Part shown: one piece after another, positions 40,956 to 49,793 of the stretch
How positions within the stretch are numbered: position 1 is the stretch's first letter
Layout of the letters: each line of letters starts with the position of its first letter
Assembly: GCF_003931565.1 (NCBI RefSeq)
Contig: NZ_RRYI01000006.1
Span: forward strand, 124,001-188,000
Direction: 5' to 3'
Source: Caulobacter sp. 602-1
Lineage (GTDB): Bacteria; Pseudomonadota; Alphaproteobacteria; Caulobacterales; Caulobacteraceae
Length of the DNA: 64,000 nt
Program-made: the position numbers and the translations under genes
The notes under the pieces: generated by a model
The model's database searches: none
Seen by the model: the letters and a program-made list of their open reading frames with translations, nothing else
What the model was told of the DNA's origin: nothing

Positions 40956-41546
40956 ATGACTCGCTCTAATCGCATCTTGACGGGCGTTGGCCTGGGCGTC
41001 CTGGCCGCGCTGGTGATCGCCGGCTATTTCGCCTCACCGATCCTCGCGCTGCAGGGCCTGACGGCGGCGGCCAAGGCGGGCGACAAGGCCCGGCTGGAGA
41101 GCGCCGTCGACTTCCCGGCCGTGCGTGAGAGTCTGAAGAGCCAGCTCAAGGCCAGCATGACCCGCAAGGTCGAGGAAGACCCGAAGCTGCGCGACAACCC
41201 CTTCGCCGCCTTCGGCCAGATGCTCCTGGTCGGCGTGGTCGACAAGGCGGTCGACACCTATGCGACGCCGGACGCCATCGCCAATATGGTCGCGACCAAC
41301 GAGCCGCCGAAAAGCATCAGCGCCACGCCGGGTGGTCCGGTGATCGAGCAGCCCCAGCCCGAGGTGAAGAAGCCCAAGGCCAAGTCCGACACCGAGGTCC
41401 GTTACGGCTACGTGGACCTCGATCACTTCCGCGCCACCTATCGCGACCGCAAGGACGGCGACCAGGAACCGTTCGGCCTGGTGCTGGAGCGTCGCGGGCT
41501 CTTCAAGTGGAAGCTGGTGAAGATCGAGCTGTCAGGTCTGAACTAG
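40956..41546 (+). CDS. DUF2939 membrane-anchored protein
   Basis: 196 residues. One N-terminal TM helix (ILTGVGLGVLAALVIAGYFA), then the DUF2939 pattern: SPILALQGLTAAAKAGDKARLESAVDFPAVRESLKSQL, a Pro/Lys-rich linker (about 125-140) and a C-terminal beta part ending FKWKLVKIELSGLN. Function unknown; exposed to the periplasm. Its SD lies inside a stem-loop. Convergent with, and overlapping by 4 nt, the phosphatase-like gene at the end of the B12 operon. Confidence 0.85.
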   Translation: MTRSNRILTGVGLGVLAALVIAGYFASPILALQGLTAAAKAGDKARLESAVDFPAVRESLKSQLKASMTRKVEEDPKLRDNPFAAFGQMLLVGVVDKAVDTYATPDAIANMVATNEPPKSISATPGGPVIEQPQPEVKKPKAKSDTEVRYGYVDLDHFRATYRDRKDGDQEPFGLVLERRGLFKWKLVKIELSGLN

Positions 41547-42022
41547 GCCAGCCGCCAGTCGATCACCGTCCCTTCGTAGGCGTCAACGCCGCGACCGATG
41601 CCGGCGATGGCGCGAGCCATGGCGCCGTCGCGATCCAGGATCCTGTCGGCCAGCGCGATCATCAGGGGGTTGGGCGTGGCTTCCGGGCAGAGCGAGCGGA
41701 GTTGAGCGGCCAGCGCTCCCTCCTCGCCCGTTGGCCGCCTCGCGCAGGCCAGGACATAGGCGGCCGCCGTCGAGCGGCTGACGCCGGCGAAGCAGTGGAT
41801 CAGCAAGGTGGGCGTGTCGCGCAGCGCTAGGATCGCCTCGATCATCGCCGCCGAAGGCGCGATGAGACCTTCACGTCGTTCAGCTATATCGTTGAATCGC
41901 AAAAGGGTTCTCGGCTGCATTACAGCCGGCGCCGCCGCGTCCGGCGAGATCAGCGACAGCACATGGTCCGCCTCGGCTTCCAGCCGGCCGACCGCCGTGA
42001 TGGGGCCGACCAGCAGCCTCAT
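41543..42022 (-). CDS. Protein-tyrosine-phosphatase-like protein at the end of the B12 operon
   Basis: 159 residues, cytosolic. Active-site loop HCFAGVSRS is the C-x5-R signature of cysteine phosphatases, with an upstream FNDIAERREGLIAPSAAMIE segment that could supply the general-acid Asp. Its ATG overlaps the cobS stop (4 nt), so it is translated with the B12 genes. B12 salvage needs a phosphatase for alpha-ribazole-5'-phosphate or adenosylcobalamin-5'-phosphate; no CobC-type histidine phosphatase is visible here, so this gene is a good candidate. A protein-tyrosine target remains possible. Confidence 0.82.
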   Translation of the reverse strand: MRLLVGPITAVGRLEAEADHVLSLISPDAAAPAVMQPRTLLRFNDIAERREGLIAPSAAMIEAILALRDTPTLLIHCFAGVSRSTAAAYVLACARRPTGEEGALAAQLRSLCPEATPNPLMIALADRILDRDGAMARAIAGIGRGVDAYEGTVIDWRLA

Positions 42023-42774
42023 GCCAGCGCCGCCGCGCCGAGCAGGAAGCCGAGCTCGAACACCTGCTCGACCGCGCCAAGCACGTCGCCGGTGTGGCCG
42101 CCGATCAGTCGCCTGGCGGTCAGGGTCAGCAAGCCGGCCAGCAGCGCGCCGCTCGCGAGGCCGACCAGGACCGCGCTCGGCGGCAGCAGGATCAGCGGCC
42201 AGCCGGCGATCAGCAGGGCGACGATCACCTCGCCAGTCCGCACGCCATTAGGAACAGGCTTCCATTTTCCCGCCTCGCCACTGGGCGCGTAGGGCGTCAG
42301 GCGCATGACCACCACGGCGGCGGCGCGCCCCAGGCCGTGGGCGGCCAACAAGAGCGCGGCGGCGATCGGCGTCGTGGCCAGCACGGCGGCCTTCAGCGCC
42401 AGTACGCCGACCAGGGCGCAGACGCCATAGGTCCCGACGCGGCTGTCCTTCATGATCTCCAGACGCCGAGCCGGGGTCTGGCCGCCGCCCAGGCCGTCGG
42501 CGGTGTCGGCCAGGCCGTCCTCATGGAAGGCGCCGGTGATCAGCAGCCCCGCGCCGAGGGCCAGGATCGCCCCGACCGGCGCGCTCCACAGCCGCTCGCC
42601 AATCAGCAGCACGAGGGCGCAGACCGCCCCCACGCCCTGACCCACCAGCGGGAAATAGCGGGCCGACCGGGTGATCCAGTCGGGCTCGAAGGTCTTCAGC
42701 GCCGGGGTTGGGGCGCGCGTCAGGAACTGGACCGCACAGAGCAGCAGCCAGACCTGATGCGCGAGCCAGCCCAT
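42019..42774 (-). CDS. cobS: Adenosylcobinamide-GDP ribazoletransferase (cobalamin synthase)
   Basis: 251 residues, about six TM helices, inner membrane. The hallmark FHEDGLADTADGLGGG holds the Mg-binding acidic residues. It joins adenosylcobinamide-GDP to alpha-ribazole (or its phosphate), giving cobalamin or cobalamin-5'-phosphate. It lies 2 nt after cobT and overlaps the phosphatase-like gene. Part of the riboswitch-controlled operon. Confidence 0.96.
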   Translation of the reverse strand: MGWLAHQVWLLLCAVQFLTRAPTPALKTFEPDWITRSARYFPLVGQGVGAVCALVLLIGERLWSAPVGAILALGAGLLITGAFHEDGLADTADGLGGGQTPARRLEIMKDSRVGTYGVCALVGVLALKAAVLATTPIAAALLLAAHGLGRAAAVVVMRLTPYAPSGEAGKWKPVPNGVRTGEVIVALLIAGWPLILLPPSAVLVGLASGALLAGLLTLTARRLIGGHTGDVLGAVEQVFELGFLLGAAALA

Positions 42775-42776
42775 GC

Positions 42777-43802
42777 TCAGAGCCGTCCGCTCAGGACGTC
42801 GTCCAGGCTGGCGACGTCGCTTATCAGCCGTGAGGCGGCGCGCACGACCGGCAGGGCCAGCAGCGCGCCGGTGCCCTCGCCGAGACGCAGACCCAGGTCC
42901 AAGAGCGGCTCGACCTCCAGCGCCGCCATCATCCGCTGATGCCCCCGCTCGGCCGAGCGATGGCAGAAAACACAGTAGTCCTGAGCCGCCGGGACCATTC
43001 GGATCGCCGCGAGCGCCGCCGCCGAGGCGATGAAGCCGTCGACCAGCACCGGGATGCGCGCCGACGCCGCGCCGATCACCGCCCCGGTCATCATGGCGAT
43101 CTCCAGCCCGCCGAACTCGGCCAGGACGGCGGCGGGCTCGGTGGCGTCCGACCGCGCCGCCGCGCGCTCCAGCACGGCCAGCTTGCGGGCCAGGCCCGCG
43201 TCGTCATGACCGGTCCCCCGCCCGACGCATTCGGCCAGCGGCGCGGGGGCCAGGCGGTGCATGAGCAGGGCCGCCGAGGCGGTGTTGCCGATGCCCATCT
43301 CGCCCAGCGCCAGGATCTCGAAGCCTTCGGCGGCCGCTTCGCGGGCGATGCGGGCACCGGCCTCAAGCGCGCGGTCGACCTCTTCTGGTGTCAGGGCTGG
43401 CTCGACGGCGGCGTTGCGCGTCCCGCGCCGCACCTTCTGCGCCAGCAGGTTCGGATGGGACGGAAGTTCGGCGTCGACTCCGGCGTCCACGACGCGAAGC
43501 TCGGCGCCGACCGCGCGGGCGAAGGCGTTGGCGCTGGCCTTGCCGGCCAGGAAGGTCGCGACCATGGCCTGAGTGACGCTGGACGGATAGGCCGAGACGC
43601 CCTCGGCGGTCAGCCCGTGGTCGCCGGCAAAGACCAGCAGCAAGGCTCTGTCCAGCGGCCGCTCGCCGGCGATCAGCGCCAGGCGCGCGGCCAGGTCCTC
43701 GATCCGCCCCAGCGCGCCCAAGGGCTTGGCCTTGCCATCGATTGAGGCGCGCAGCCGGGGCGCCTGGCTAAGGTCGACGGGGGTGACGGTCGGAAGGGTC
43801 AT
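42777..43802 (-). CDS. cobT: Nicotinate-nucleotide-dimethylbenzimidazole phosphoribosyltransferase
   Basis: 341 residues. Family motifs: LLVFAGDHGLTAEGVSAYPSS, LALGEMGIGNTASAA and GRGTGHDDAGL. It makes alpha-ribazole-5'-phosphate from dimethylbenzimidazole and nicotinate mononucleotide. Its ATG overlaps the cobQ stop (TGATG). The product must be dephosphorylated before or after CobS, which is relevant to the phosphatase-like gene two positions downstream. Confidence 0.96.
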   Translation of the reverse strand: MTLPTVTPVDLSQAPRLRASIDGKAKPLGALGRIEDLAARLALIAGERPLDRALLLVFAGDHGLTAEGVSAYPSSVTQAMVATFLAGKASANAFARAVGAELRVVDAGVDAELPSHPNLLAQKVRRGTRNAAVEPALTPEEVDRALEAGARIAREAAAEGFEILALGEMGIGNTASAALLMHRLAPAPLAECVGRGTGHDDAGLARKLAVLERAAARSDATEPAAVLAEFGGLEIAMMTGAVIGAASARIPVLVDGFIASAAALAAIRMVPAAQDYCVFCHRSAERGHQRMMAALEVEPLLDLGLRLGEGTGALLALPVVRAASRLISDVASLDDVLSGRL

Positions 43803-45259
43803 CAGAAGCTCTCCAGGCCGGCGATCGCGGCCAGGGCGGGAATGTCGAAGGCCTGCTCCAGGACAGCGGCGATCTCGTCCAGCGCCTGGTCGACGCGGAC
43901 GGCCTGGTCGATCGCATCGGACATCGCGCCCAGCTCGGCCAGCAGGGCCGCCCGCGCCTCGCCTTGGTCGAACAGGCCGTGGACATAGGCGCCGCGCACC
44001 TGACCGCCGGTCGAAACCGCGCCGTCCGTGACGCCGTCGTCGAAGGTCAGCATCGGCGACACCGCCCCTGTTGTGCGGCCGACGTGCATCTCGTAGCCCT
44101 CGAACCGCGCCCCGCCAGCCAGCCGTCCCGCAACGGGTCGCAAGGTCTTGTCGCCGGTCATCACCGTCTCGACATCCAGCAGACCCAATCCCTCAACCGA
44201 GTCCGGCGGCCCCTCGACGCCGTCCGGATCCGACACCCGCCGGCCCAGCATCTGGTAGCCGCCGCAGACGCCCAGCACCCGGCCGCCGCGCCGGACGTGG
44301 GCGGCCAGATCGATGTCCCAGCCCTGGGCGCGCAGGAAGGCCAGGTCGGCCAGGGTCGCCTTGGTGCCCGGCAGGATCACGAGATCGGCGTCGCCCGGCA
44401 GCGGCGCGCCCGGCGGGACGAAGGCGAACTCCACCTCCGGCTCGGCGCGCAGGGCGTCGAACTCGTCGAAATTGGCGATCCGCGACAGCATCGGCACGAC
44501 GATCCGCACCTTGCGGCCGCCGGCGGTCGCGGCGCGGTCCAGCACCACGGCGTCCTCGGCCGGCAGGCGCCGCGCCGCCGCCAGCCAGGGCGCCATGCCG
44601 AGGTCCGCCCAGCCGGTGCGGCGGACGATCTCGGCGCGGCCGTCCTGGAACAGGCTGGGATCGCCCCGGAACTTGTTGATCAGGAAGCCGCGGATCATGG
44701 CCCGGTCGGCGGCGTCCAGCACCACATGGGCCCCGACCAGGGCGGCGATGACATGGCCGCGATCGATGTCGCCGACCAGCACCACCGGCACGTCGGCCGG
44801 GATCGCGAAGCCCATATTGGCGATGTCGCCGGCCCGCAGGTTGATCTCGGCGGGGCTGCCGGCGCCTTCGACGATGACGAGGTCGCTCTGCGCCTGCAGC
44901 GTGCGGAAACTCTCCAGCACCGTGTCCAGCAGCGTCACCTTGCGCTCCTGATAGCCGCGCGCCTTCCAGGTTCCGGCCATCTTCCCGCGCACGACCAGTT
45001 GGGCGCCGACGTCGCTCTGGGGCTTCAAGAGCACCGGGTTCATGTCGACGGTCGGGGCGACGCGGCAGGCGATGGCCTGCAGGGCCTGGGCGCGGCCGAT
45101 CTCTCCGCCGTCGGCGGTCACGGCGGCGTTGTTGGACATGTTCTGCGGCTTGAACGGCCGCACCCTCAGGCCGCGATTGGCGAACAGACGACAGAGACCG
45201 GCGACCAGCACCGACTTGCCGACGTCGGAGCCGCAGCCCTGGATCATCAAAGCGGCCAT
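43802..45259 (-). CDS. cobQ: Cobyric acid synthase
   Basis: 485 residues. N-terminal amidoligase domain with the nucleotide motif [17 protein letters not shown] and [14 protein letters not shown]-terminal class I glutamine amidotransferase domain with the nucleophile in [10 protein letters not shown] and the catalytic His in YVHGLFD. It amidates four side chains of adenosyl-cobyrinate diamide. The ATG at 45259 follows GGGAGGA; the long frame to 46174 is antisense or overlap. It overlaps the end of cobD by 13 nt. Confidence 0.96.
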   Translation of the reverse strand: MAALMIQGCGSDVGKSVLVAGLCRLFANRGLRVRPFKPQNMSNNAAVTADGGEIGRAQALQAIACRVAPTVDMNPVLLKPQSDVGAQLVVRGKMAGTWKARGYQERKVTLLDTVLESFRTLQAQSDLVIVEGAGSPAEINLRAGDIANMGFAIPADVPVVLVGDIDRGHVIAALVGAHVVLDAADRAMIRGFLINKFRGDPSLFQDGRAEIVRRTGWADLGMAPWLAAARRLPAEDAVVLDRAATAGGRKVRIVVPMLSRIANFDEFDALRAEPEVEFAFVPPGAPLPGDADLVILPGTKATLADLAFLRAQGWDIDLAAHVRRGGRVLGVCGGYQMLGRRVSDPDGVEGPPDSVEGLGLLDVETVMTGDKTLRPVAGRLAGGARFEGYEMHVGRTTGAVSPMLTFDDGVTDGAVSTGGQVRGAYVHGLFDQGEARAALLAELGAMSDAIDQAVRVDQALDEIAAVLEQAFDIPALAAIAGLESF

Positions 45260-46203
45260 GCGAATCCTCCCCAGACGAACCCGGCGACGGCCAGCATCAC
45301 CCAGAGCAGCCCGCAGGCGATAAGATAGATCCGCAGGGCGCGGACCAGGTCGGCCGGCTTTGCCGCACCGCCCTCGCCGAGCACCGGACGCTGGGACAAC
45401 GCGCCGTCGTACCAGGCCGGACCGCCGAGCTGGACGCCGAGGGCGCCGGCCATGGCCGCTTCGGGCCAGCCGGCGTTGGGCGAGGCATGCTTGCCGGCGT
45501 CGCGCAGCATGATCTTCCAGCCGCGGCCTCCCGCGAGGGCGATCACCATGCCCGCCAGCCGCGCGGGGAGCAGGTTCAGCAGGTCGTCGAAGCGCGCCGA
45601 AGCCCAGCCGAACGCCCGCCAGCGCGGCTCGCGGTGACCGATCAGGCTGTCGGCGGTGTTGACGGCCTTGTAGACGAACAGGCCCGGCAGGCCGGCGACC
45701 ACGAACCAGAACAGGGGCGCGACGACGCCGTCGCAAAAGCTCTCCGCCAGGCTCTCGATGGCGGCCGTGGCGATGTCGCTCTCGTTTAGTCGGCCAACAT
45801 CGCGTCCGACGATGTGGCCGACCGTAATGCGCGCACTGTCCAGGTCGCCCGCCGCGAGGGGTCTCGCCACGGCGCGAACATGGTCGAACAGGCTGCGCTG
45901 GGCCAGGCCCAGGGTCCCGACCAGCACGACCGCCCAGGGACCGCCGACCTTCGCGATCAGCCACCCCGCCAGACCGCTGACTCCGACGATGACCCCCAGG
46001 GTCACGACGCCCAGCAGGCGGCGCGTGGTCCCGTTGAAATCCGGCAGGTTCAGGCCCGCTTCCAGCGACGAGATCAGCCCGCCGATCCAGACGACGGGAT
46101 GCGGCGCGCGCCGGTGCAGGGCGTCCGGATAGCCGACGGCGGCCTCCACGACCGCCGCCGCCAGGACGATCCACGGACCGCTGGACGAGAGTCTAGCCGG
46201 CAC
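45247..46203 (-). CDS. cobD: Adenosylcobinamide-phosphate synthase (CbiB/CobD)
   Basis: About 318 residues from the GTG at 46203 (TTG 46218 is the alternative); both overlap the ATPase gene. Multi-pass inner-membrane enzyme with family segments [38 protein letters not shown] and [19 protein letters not shown]. It attaches aminopropanol or its phosphate to cobyric acid. It acts between the CobC-like decarboxylase and CobP/CobU. Confidence 0.93.
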   Translation of the reverse strand: MPARLSSSGPWIVLAAAVVEAAVGYPDALHRRAPHPVVWIGGLISSLEAGLNLPDFNGTTRRLLGVVTLGVIVGVSGLAGWLIAKVGGPWAVVLVGTLGLAQRSLFDHVRAVARPLAAGDLDSARITVGHIVGRDVGRLNESDIATAAIESLAESFCDGVVAPLFWFVVAGLPGLFVYKAVNTADSLIGHREPRWRAFGWASARFDDLLNLLPARLAGMVIALAGGRGWKIMLRDAGKHASPNAGWPEAAMAGALGVQLGGPAWYDGALSQRPVLGEGGAAKPADLVRALRIYLIACGLLWVMLAVAGFVWGGFAWPL

Positions 46204-46963
46204 GGCCCAGCACCTCAATCAGCGGACCGCCCTCGCCGGCATGGCGGCGGACAGCGACGCCATAGACATCCGACAGGGTCTGCGGCGTCAGGGCCGTGTC
46301 GGGCGCGCCGTCGACGACGAGGCGGCCTTCGCTCAGCACCATCACCCGGTCGGCGAAGCGCGCGGCCAGGTTCAGGTCGTGCAGGGTGACGATCACGCCC
46401 TTGCCCTGGTCATGGGCCAGGCGGCGGAACAGGGCCAGGGCGTCGAGCGCGTGGCCGGGATCCAGGCCCGTCAGCGGCTCGTCGGCCAGCAACCAGTCGG
46501 TCTGGCCGGCCAGGCCGCGCGCGATCAGGGCGCGGGCCCGCTCGCCGCCCGACAGCCGCGTGACGGCGCGGTCGACGAAGGTTTCCAGGCTGGCGGCGGC
46601 GATGGCGGCGTCGATCGCCGCGCGGTCCTCGGCGCTTGGACCGAAGGCCCCAAGATGCGGCGTGCGCCCCAGACCCACGAAGGCGCGCAGGTCGACGTCC
46701 CAGGCGATCTCGGGCGTCTGGGCCAGGAAGGCGATGCGGCCGGCGCGCTGGCGTCCGGGCATGGCCGCGACCGCTACGCCGTCCAGGGTGACCGCGCCGT
46801 CGTCCGGGCGCAGCAGGCCGGCCAGGCAAGATAGAAGGGTCGACTTGCCCGCCCCGTTGGGACCGAGGATGGCGATCAGCCCTCCCTTGGCGAAGTCGGC
46901 GGTGACGCCGTCCAGCACCGGACGTCCGCCCAGGGCCAGGGTCACGTTCCGGGCGGAGATCAT
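46193..46963 (-). CDS. btuD: Cobalamin ABC transporter ATP-binding protein (BtuD-like)
   Basis: 256 residues. Walker A GPNGAGKST, signature LSGGERARALIARGL, Walker B WLLADEPLTGLD and the switch His in VTLHDLN. Fe3+-siderophore/B12 type ATPase. The ATG at 46963 overlaps the permease stop (ATGA). Assignment to B12 rests on the riboswitch operon and partners. Confidence 0.93.
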   Translation of the reverse strand: MISARNVTLALGGRPVLDGVTADFAKGGLIAILGPNGAGKSTLLSCLAGLLRPDDGAVTLDGVAVAAMPGRQRAGRIAFLAQTPEIAWDVDLRAFVGLGRTPHLGAFGPSAEDRAAIDAAIAAASLETFVDRAVTRLSGGERARALIARGLAGQTDWLLADEPLTGLDPGHALDALALFRRLAHDQGKGVIVTLHDLNLAARFADRVMVLSEGRLVVDGAPDTALTPQTLSDVYGVAVRRHAGEGGPLIEVLGRAG

Positions 46964-47946
46964 GCCAGCCTCCGGCGCATCGAGATCAGCATGGCCAGGA
47001 AGAACGGCCCGCCCAATATGGCCATGGCGACGCTCAGCTTGACCTCGCTGGCGGCCGGAGTCATCCGCACCAGGATGTCGGCGGCCAGGGTGAGGGCCGC
47101 GCCGCCCAGGAACGACGGCAGCAGCACGGCGCTCGGCTTGGAGCCTAGCAGCGGCCGCAGCAGGTGCGGCGTGATCAGGCCGACGAAGCTGATGACGCCG
47201 GTCACCGCCACGCTCGACCCGACCGCCACGGCGACGCCGACGGCCATCAGCAGCCGCGTGCGCGACAGGTCGACGCCCAGGGAGCGCGCGCCCTGCTCGC
47301 CCAAGGTCAAGGCGTCCAGCGAGCGCCCCAGGGTCAGCAGCAGCACGCCGCCGGCGATGACGCCCGGCGCGGCCAGCTTGACCTCGTCGACGCTGCGATC
47401 GGCCAGCGAGCCCAGCGTCCAGTTGATGATCTCGTTCACCGCCCAAGGGTTTGGCGCGAGGTTCAGAGCCAGGGCGATGCCAGCGCCGCAGACCGTCTGA
47501 ATGACGAAACCCGCCAGGATGAAGGTCACGATGCTGGAGGTGACGCCCGCCAGGGCCAGCAGGGCCGCGACGCCCAGGCCCGCCCCGACCATGGCGGCGG
47601 CCGGCAGGATCCAGATCGCCTCGCCCGCCGCGCCCAGATAGAGCGTCAGCACCGCGCCCAGCGCCGCCGACGCCGAGACGCCGAGGGCTCCGGGATCGGC
47701 CAATGGGTTGCGGGTGTAGCCCTGGAGCGCGGCGCCGGAGAGGCCCAGGGCTCCGCCGACCAGGATGGCCAGGATGGTGCGCGGCAGCCGCAGGCCGAAG
47801 ACGATGGCCCAGCGCGGATCGGCGCCGCCCGAGGTCCAGGCGCTCCACGGCGCCCAGACGCGCCCGGCGCACAGGCTGACGCCGAACAGCACGACCAGCA
47901 GCGCCAGCAGGACGCCGCTGATCATCCATGGCGATCGCGATTTCAT
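46960..47946 (-). CDS. btuC: Cobalamin ABC transporter permease (FecCD/BtuC family)
   Basis: 328 residues, about ten TM helices. The family stretch LRLPRTILAILVGGALGLSG plus LQGYTRNPLADPGALGVS is present, as are FVGLITPHLLRPLLG and GLVV-type helices. The ATG at 47946 overlaps the binding-protein stop (ATGA); the upstream extension is rejected. It imports cobalamin or corrinoids through the inner membrane. Confidence 0.94.
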   Translation of the reverse strand: MKSRSPWMISGVLLALLVVLFGVSLCAGRVWAPWSAWTSGGADPRWAIVFGLRLPRTILAILVGGALGLSGAALQGYTRNPLADPGALGVSASAALGAVLTLYLGAAGEAIWILPAAAMVGAGLGVAALLALAGVTSSIVTFILAGFVIQTVCGAGIALALNLAPNPWAVNEIINWTLGSLADRSVDEVKLAAPGVIAGGVLLLTLGRSLDALTLGEQGARSLGVDLSRTRLLMAVGVAVAVGSSVAVTGVISFVGLITPHLLRPLLGSKPSAVLLPSFLGGAALTLAADILVRMTPAASEVKLSVAMAILGGPFFLAMLISMRRRLA

Positions 47947-48779
47947 GCGCCCTCCTTCAAAGCTTGGGCGCGCGCCAGCGCCATGGCGGCGGCGGTCTCG
48001 ATCAGCACCGGGCCGCCGCAATAGAGGAGCCTTTCGGGCAGCCGCACCTGACGCATTCGCCCGGATATGACCTTGAGAGCCGGATGGGACATGACCCGGT
48101 CCGCCCAGCTGCGCGCGCCGGGCGCCGGGACGCCGACCAGCAGCACCTGGGGCGGATCGGCGAGCAGGCGCTCCAGCCCGACATTGCCCCAGGTCTTCAA
48201 GCCGAAGCGGCGGGCGACATTGTCGAAGCCGGTTTCCGCCATCATCTCGTCGACCAGCGTGCCCGGGCCGGCCGCGAAACCGTTGGGCTGATAGATCAGC
48301 GCCGTCAGCCGCCGCGCGCCGGGCGTGGGCCTGGCGGCCGCGACCGCCGCCTCGATGCGGGCGACCAGGGCCTCGCCGCGATCGGGGTGGCCGATCAGCC
48401 TGGCCACCTCGCGGACCTGGCCGAGGCTCTCGTCGATCGACCTGGGCACCTTGAAGCGCTGGACCGGCACATGCAGGCGCTTGAGCGCGTTGCGCGTCGC
48501 CAGCGCCGAGTGCTGGCTGGCCAGGACGAGGTCGGGCATGAGGTCGATGACCTCCTCGGCGCTCTCCCAGGTGTAGGGCAGCGTCCGGGCCTGATCCGCG
48601 ACGGTGGAGGCCCGCGCGTCGCGGGCGTAGTGACTGAGGGCGGCGATCTGGCCGCGGTCGGCCAGGTGGACCAGCATGGCGTCCAGGCAGCTGTTCAGCG
48701 ACACGATGCGCCGGGGACGTGGCGGCGGCGCGCCCGCCGTCATCGCCAGCGCTCCGCTCACGACCTCCCGGCGATTCAC
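47943..48779 (-). CDS. btuF: Periplasmic cobalamin-binding protein (BtuF-like)
   Basis: 278 residues. Starts NRREVVSGALAMTAG, a short twin-arginine-like signal. Type III binding-protein fold: RIVSLNSCLDAMLVHLAD, LMPDLVLASQHS, QPNGFAAGPGTLVDEMMAETG. GTG start overlaps the upstream stop (GTGA). Delivers corrinoid from BtuB to BtuCD. Confidence 0.9.
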   Translation of the reverse strand: MNRREVVSGALAMTAGAPPPRPRRIVSLNSCLDAMLVHLADRGQIAALSHYARDARASTVADQARTLPYTWESAEEVIDLMPDLVLASQHSALATRNALKRLHVPVQRFKVPRSIDESLGQVREVARLIGHPDRGEALVARIEAAVAAARPTPGARRLTALIYQPNGFAAGPGTLVDEMMAETGFDNVARRFGLKTWGNVGLERLLADPPQVLLVGVPAPGARSWADRVMSHPALKVISGRMRQVRLPERLLYCGGPVLIETAAAMALARAQALKEGA

Positions 48780-49789
48780 GATGTCACCGCGTGAATATCT
48801 CTCTCAAAACGATTGAAATCATTGCGAGAAGGCAGACCAAGGCGAAGTCGATCAGGGCGATCGGCGAAGGGCCGCGTCAGTATCCCCCGCGCGCAGAGCT
48901 GCGTGAACAGGCCGTGCGCGTCCGGCGTCTCCACCCAGCGGAAGAGATCGCAGCCCCCGAGCGGCTTGAGACCCGCCTTGGCCAGGACCGTGTCGACCGC
49001 GCCGGCCTGGGTGGCCAGCCACGCACGGGTCCGTCCCCGCCAGGCGGCGTCGGCATAGGCCTCTATCCCCAGCGCCAGGGCGTCGGCGCCGATGGGCCAA
49101 TCGCCGAGCAGTGCGCGAAATTCCTGCGCGAAGACCTTGTTTCCAATCAGGAAACCCAGTCGCGCGCCCGGCAGGCCATAGAACTTGCCGAACGAGCGCA
49201 GGATCGCCAGCCGGTCGATCTCCAGCTCGGCGACGCCGAGTTCCGGCGCGACCTCGCCAAAGGACTCGTCGACAACCGTCCAGCGTCCGGCGTCGGAGCG
49301 TTCCGCGGCCAGGGCGGCCAGGGTGTCGCGGTCGATGCGGCGGCCGTCGGGATTGTTCGGATTGACCAGCACCAGCACATCGGCGGCGACGGCTCGAGGG
49401 TCTTCCGGCGACGTGACGAGGCTTGGCGACGAGGCCGCCCAGCTCTCGGCATGGCCGCCATAGATCGGGGCCAGCAGCGCGACCTCCCCGCCGCCGATCA
49501 GACCGGGCAGCAGCCGCAGCGCCGCCTCCGCGCCCGAGGTGGCGACCACGCGGCCGGGGTCGGCGACGCCGAAAGCGCGCGCGGCGATCGTCTCGAGTTC
49601 GGCGAGCTCACGCGGGTCCGGCAGCCGGCGCAGGGCGTCGGCCGGCGCCCGCTGGCCCGACCACGGCTCGGGATTGATCCCGGTCGACAGGTCCAGCCAG
49701 GGACGCGGCGCGTCCGGAAAAGCGGCCATCGCCTCGCGGAGACGGCCGCCATGCCGGAAGGCGCCGATGGTGGAGATCGACGCCGACAT
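48776..49789 (-). CDS. cobC: Threonine-phosphate decarboxylase-like PLP enzyme
   Basis: 337 residues, fold-type I aminotransferase family. LDLSTGINPEPW at the start, NPNNPDGR, ILRSFGKFYGLPGARLGF with the PLP lysine, and an Arg near the end (DRLRLGLP). In alphaproteobacteria this CobC (CobD in enterics) makes (R)-1-amino-2-propanol phosphate for the CbiB step. It follows btuB by 4 nt. No threonine kinase gene is visible nearby. Confidence 0.93.
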   Translation of the reverse strand: MSASISTIGAFRHGGRLREAMAAFPDAPRPWLDLSTGINPEPWSGQRAPADALRRLPDPRELAELETIAARAFGVADPGRVVATSGAEAALRLLPGLIGGGEVALLAPIYGGHAESWAASSPSLVTSPEDPRAVAADVLVLVNPNNPDGRRIDRDTLAALAAERSDAGRWTVVDESFGEVAPELGVAELEIDRLAILRSFGKFYGLPGARLGFLIGNKVFAQEFRALLGDWPIGADALALGIEAYADAAWRGRTRAWLATQAGAVDTVLAKAGLKPLGGCDLFRWVETPDAHGLFTQLCARGILTRPFADRPDRLRLGLPSRNDFNRFERDIHAVTS

Positions 49790-49793
49790 CAGC

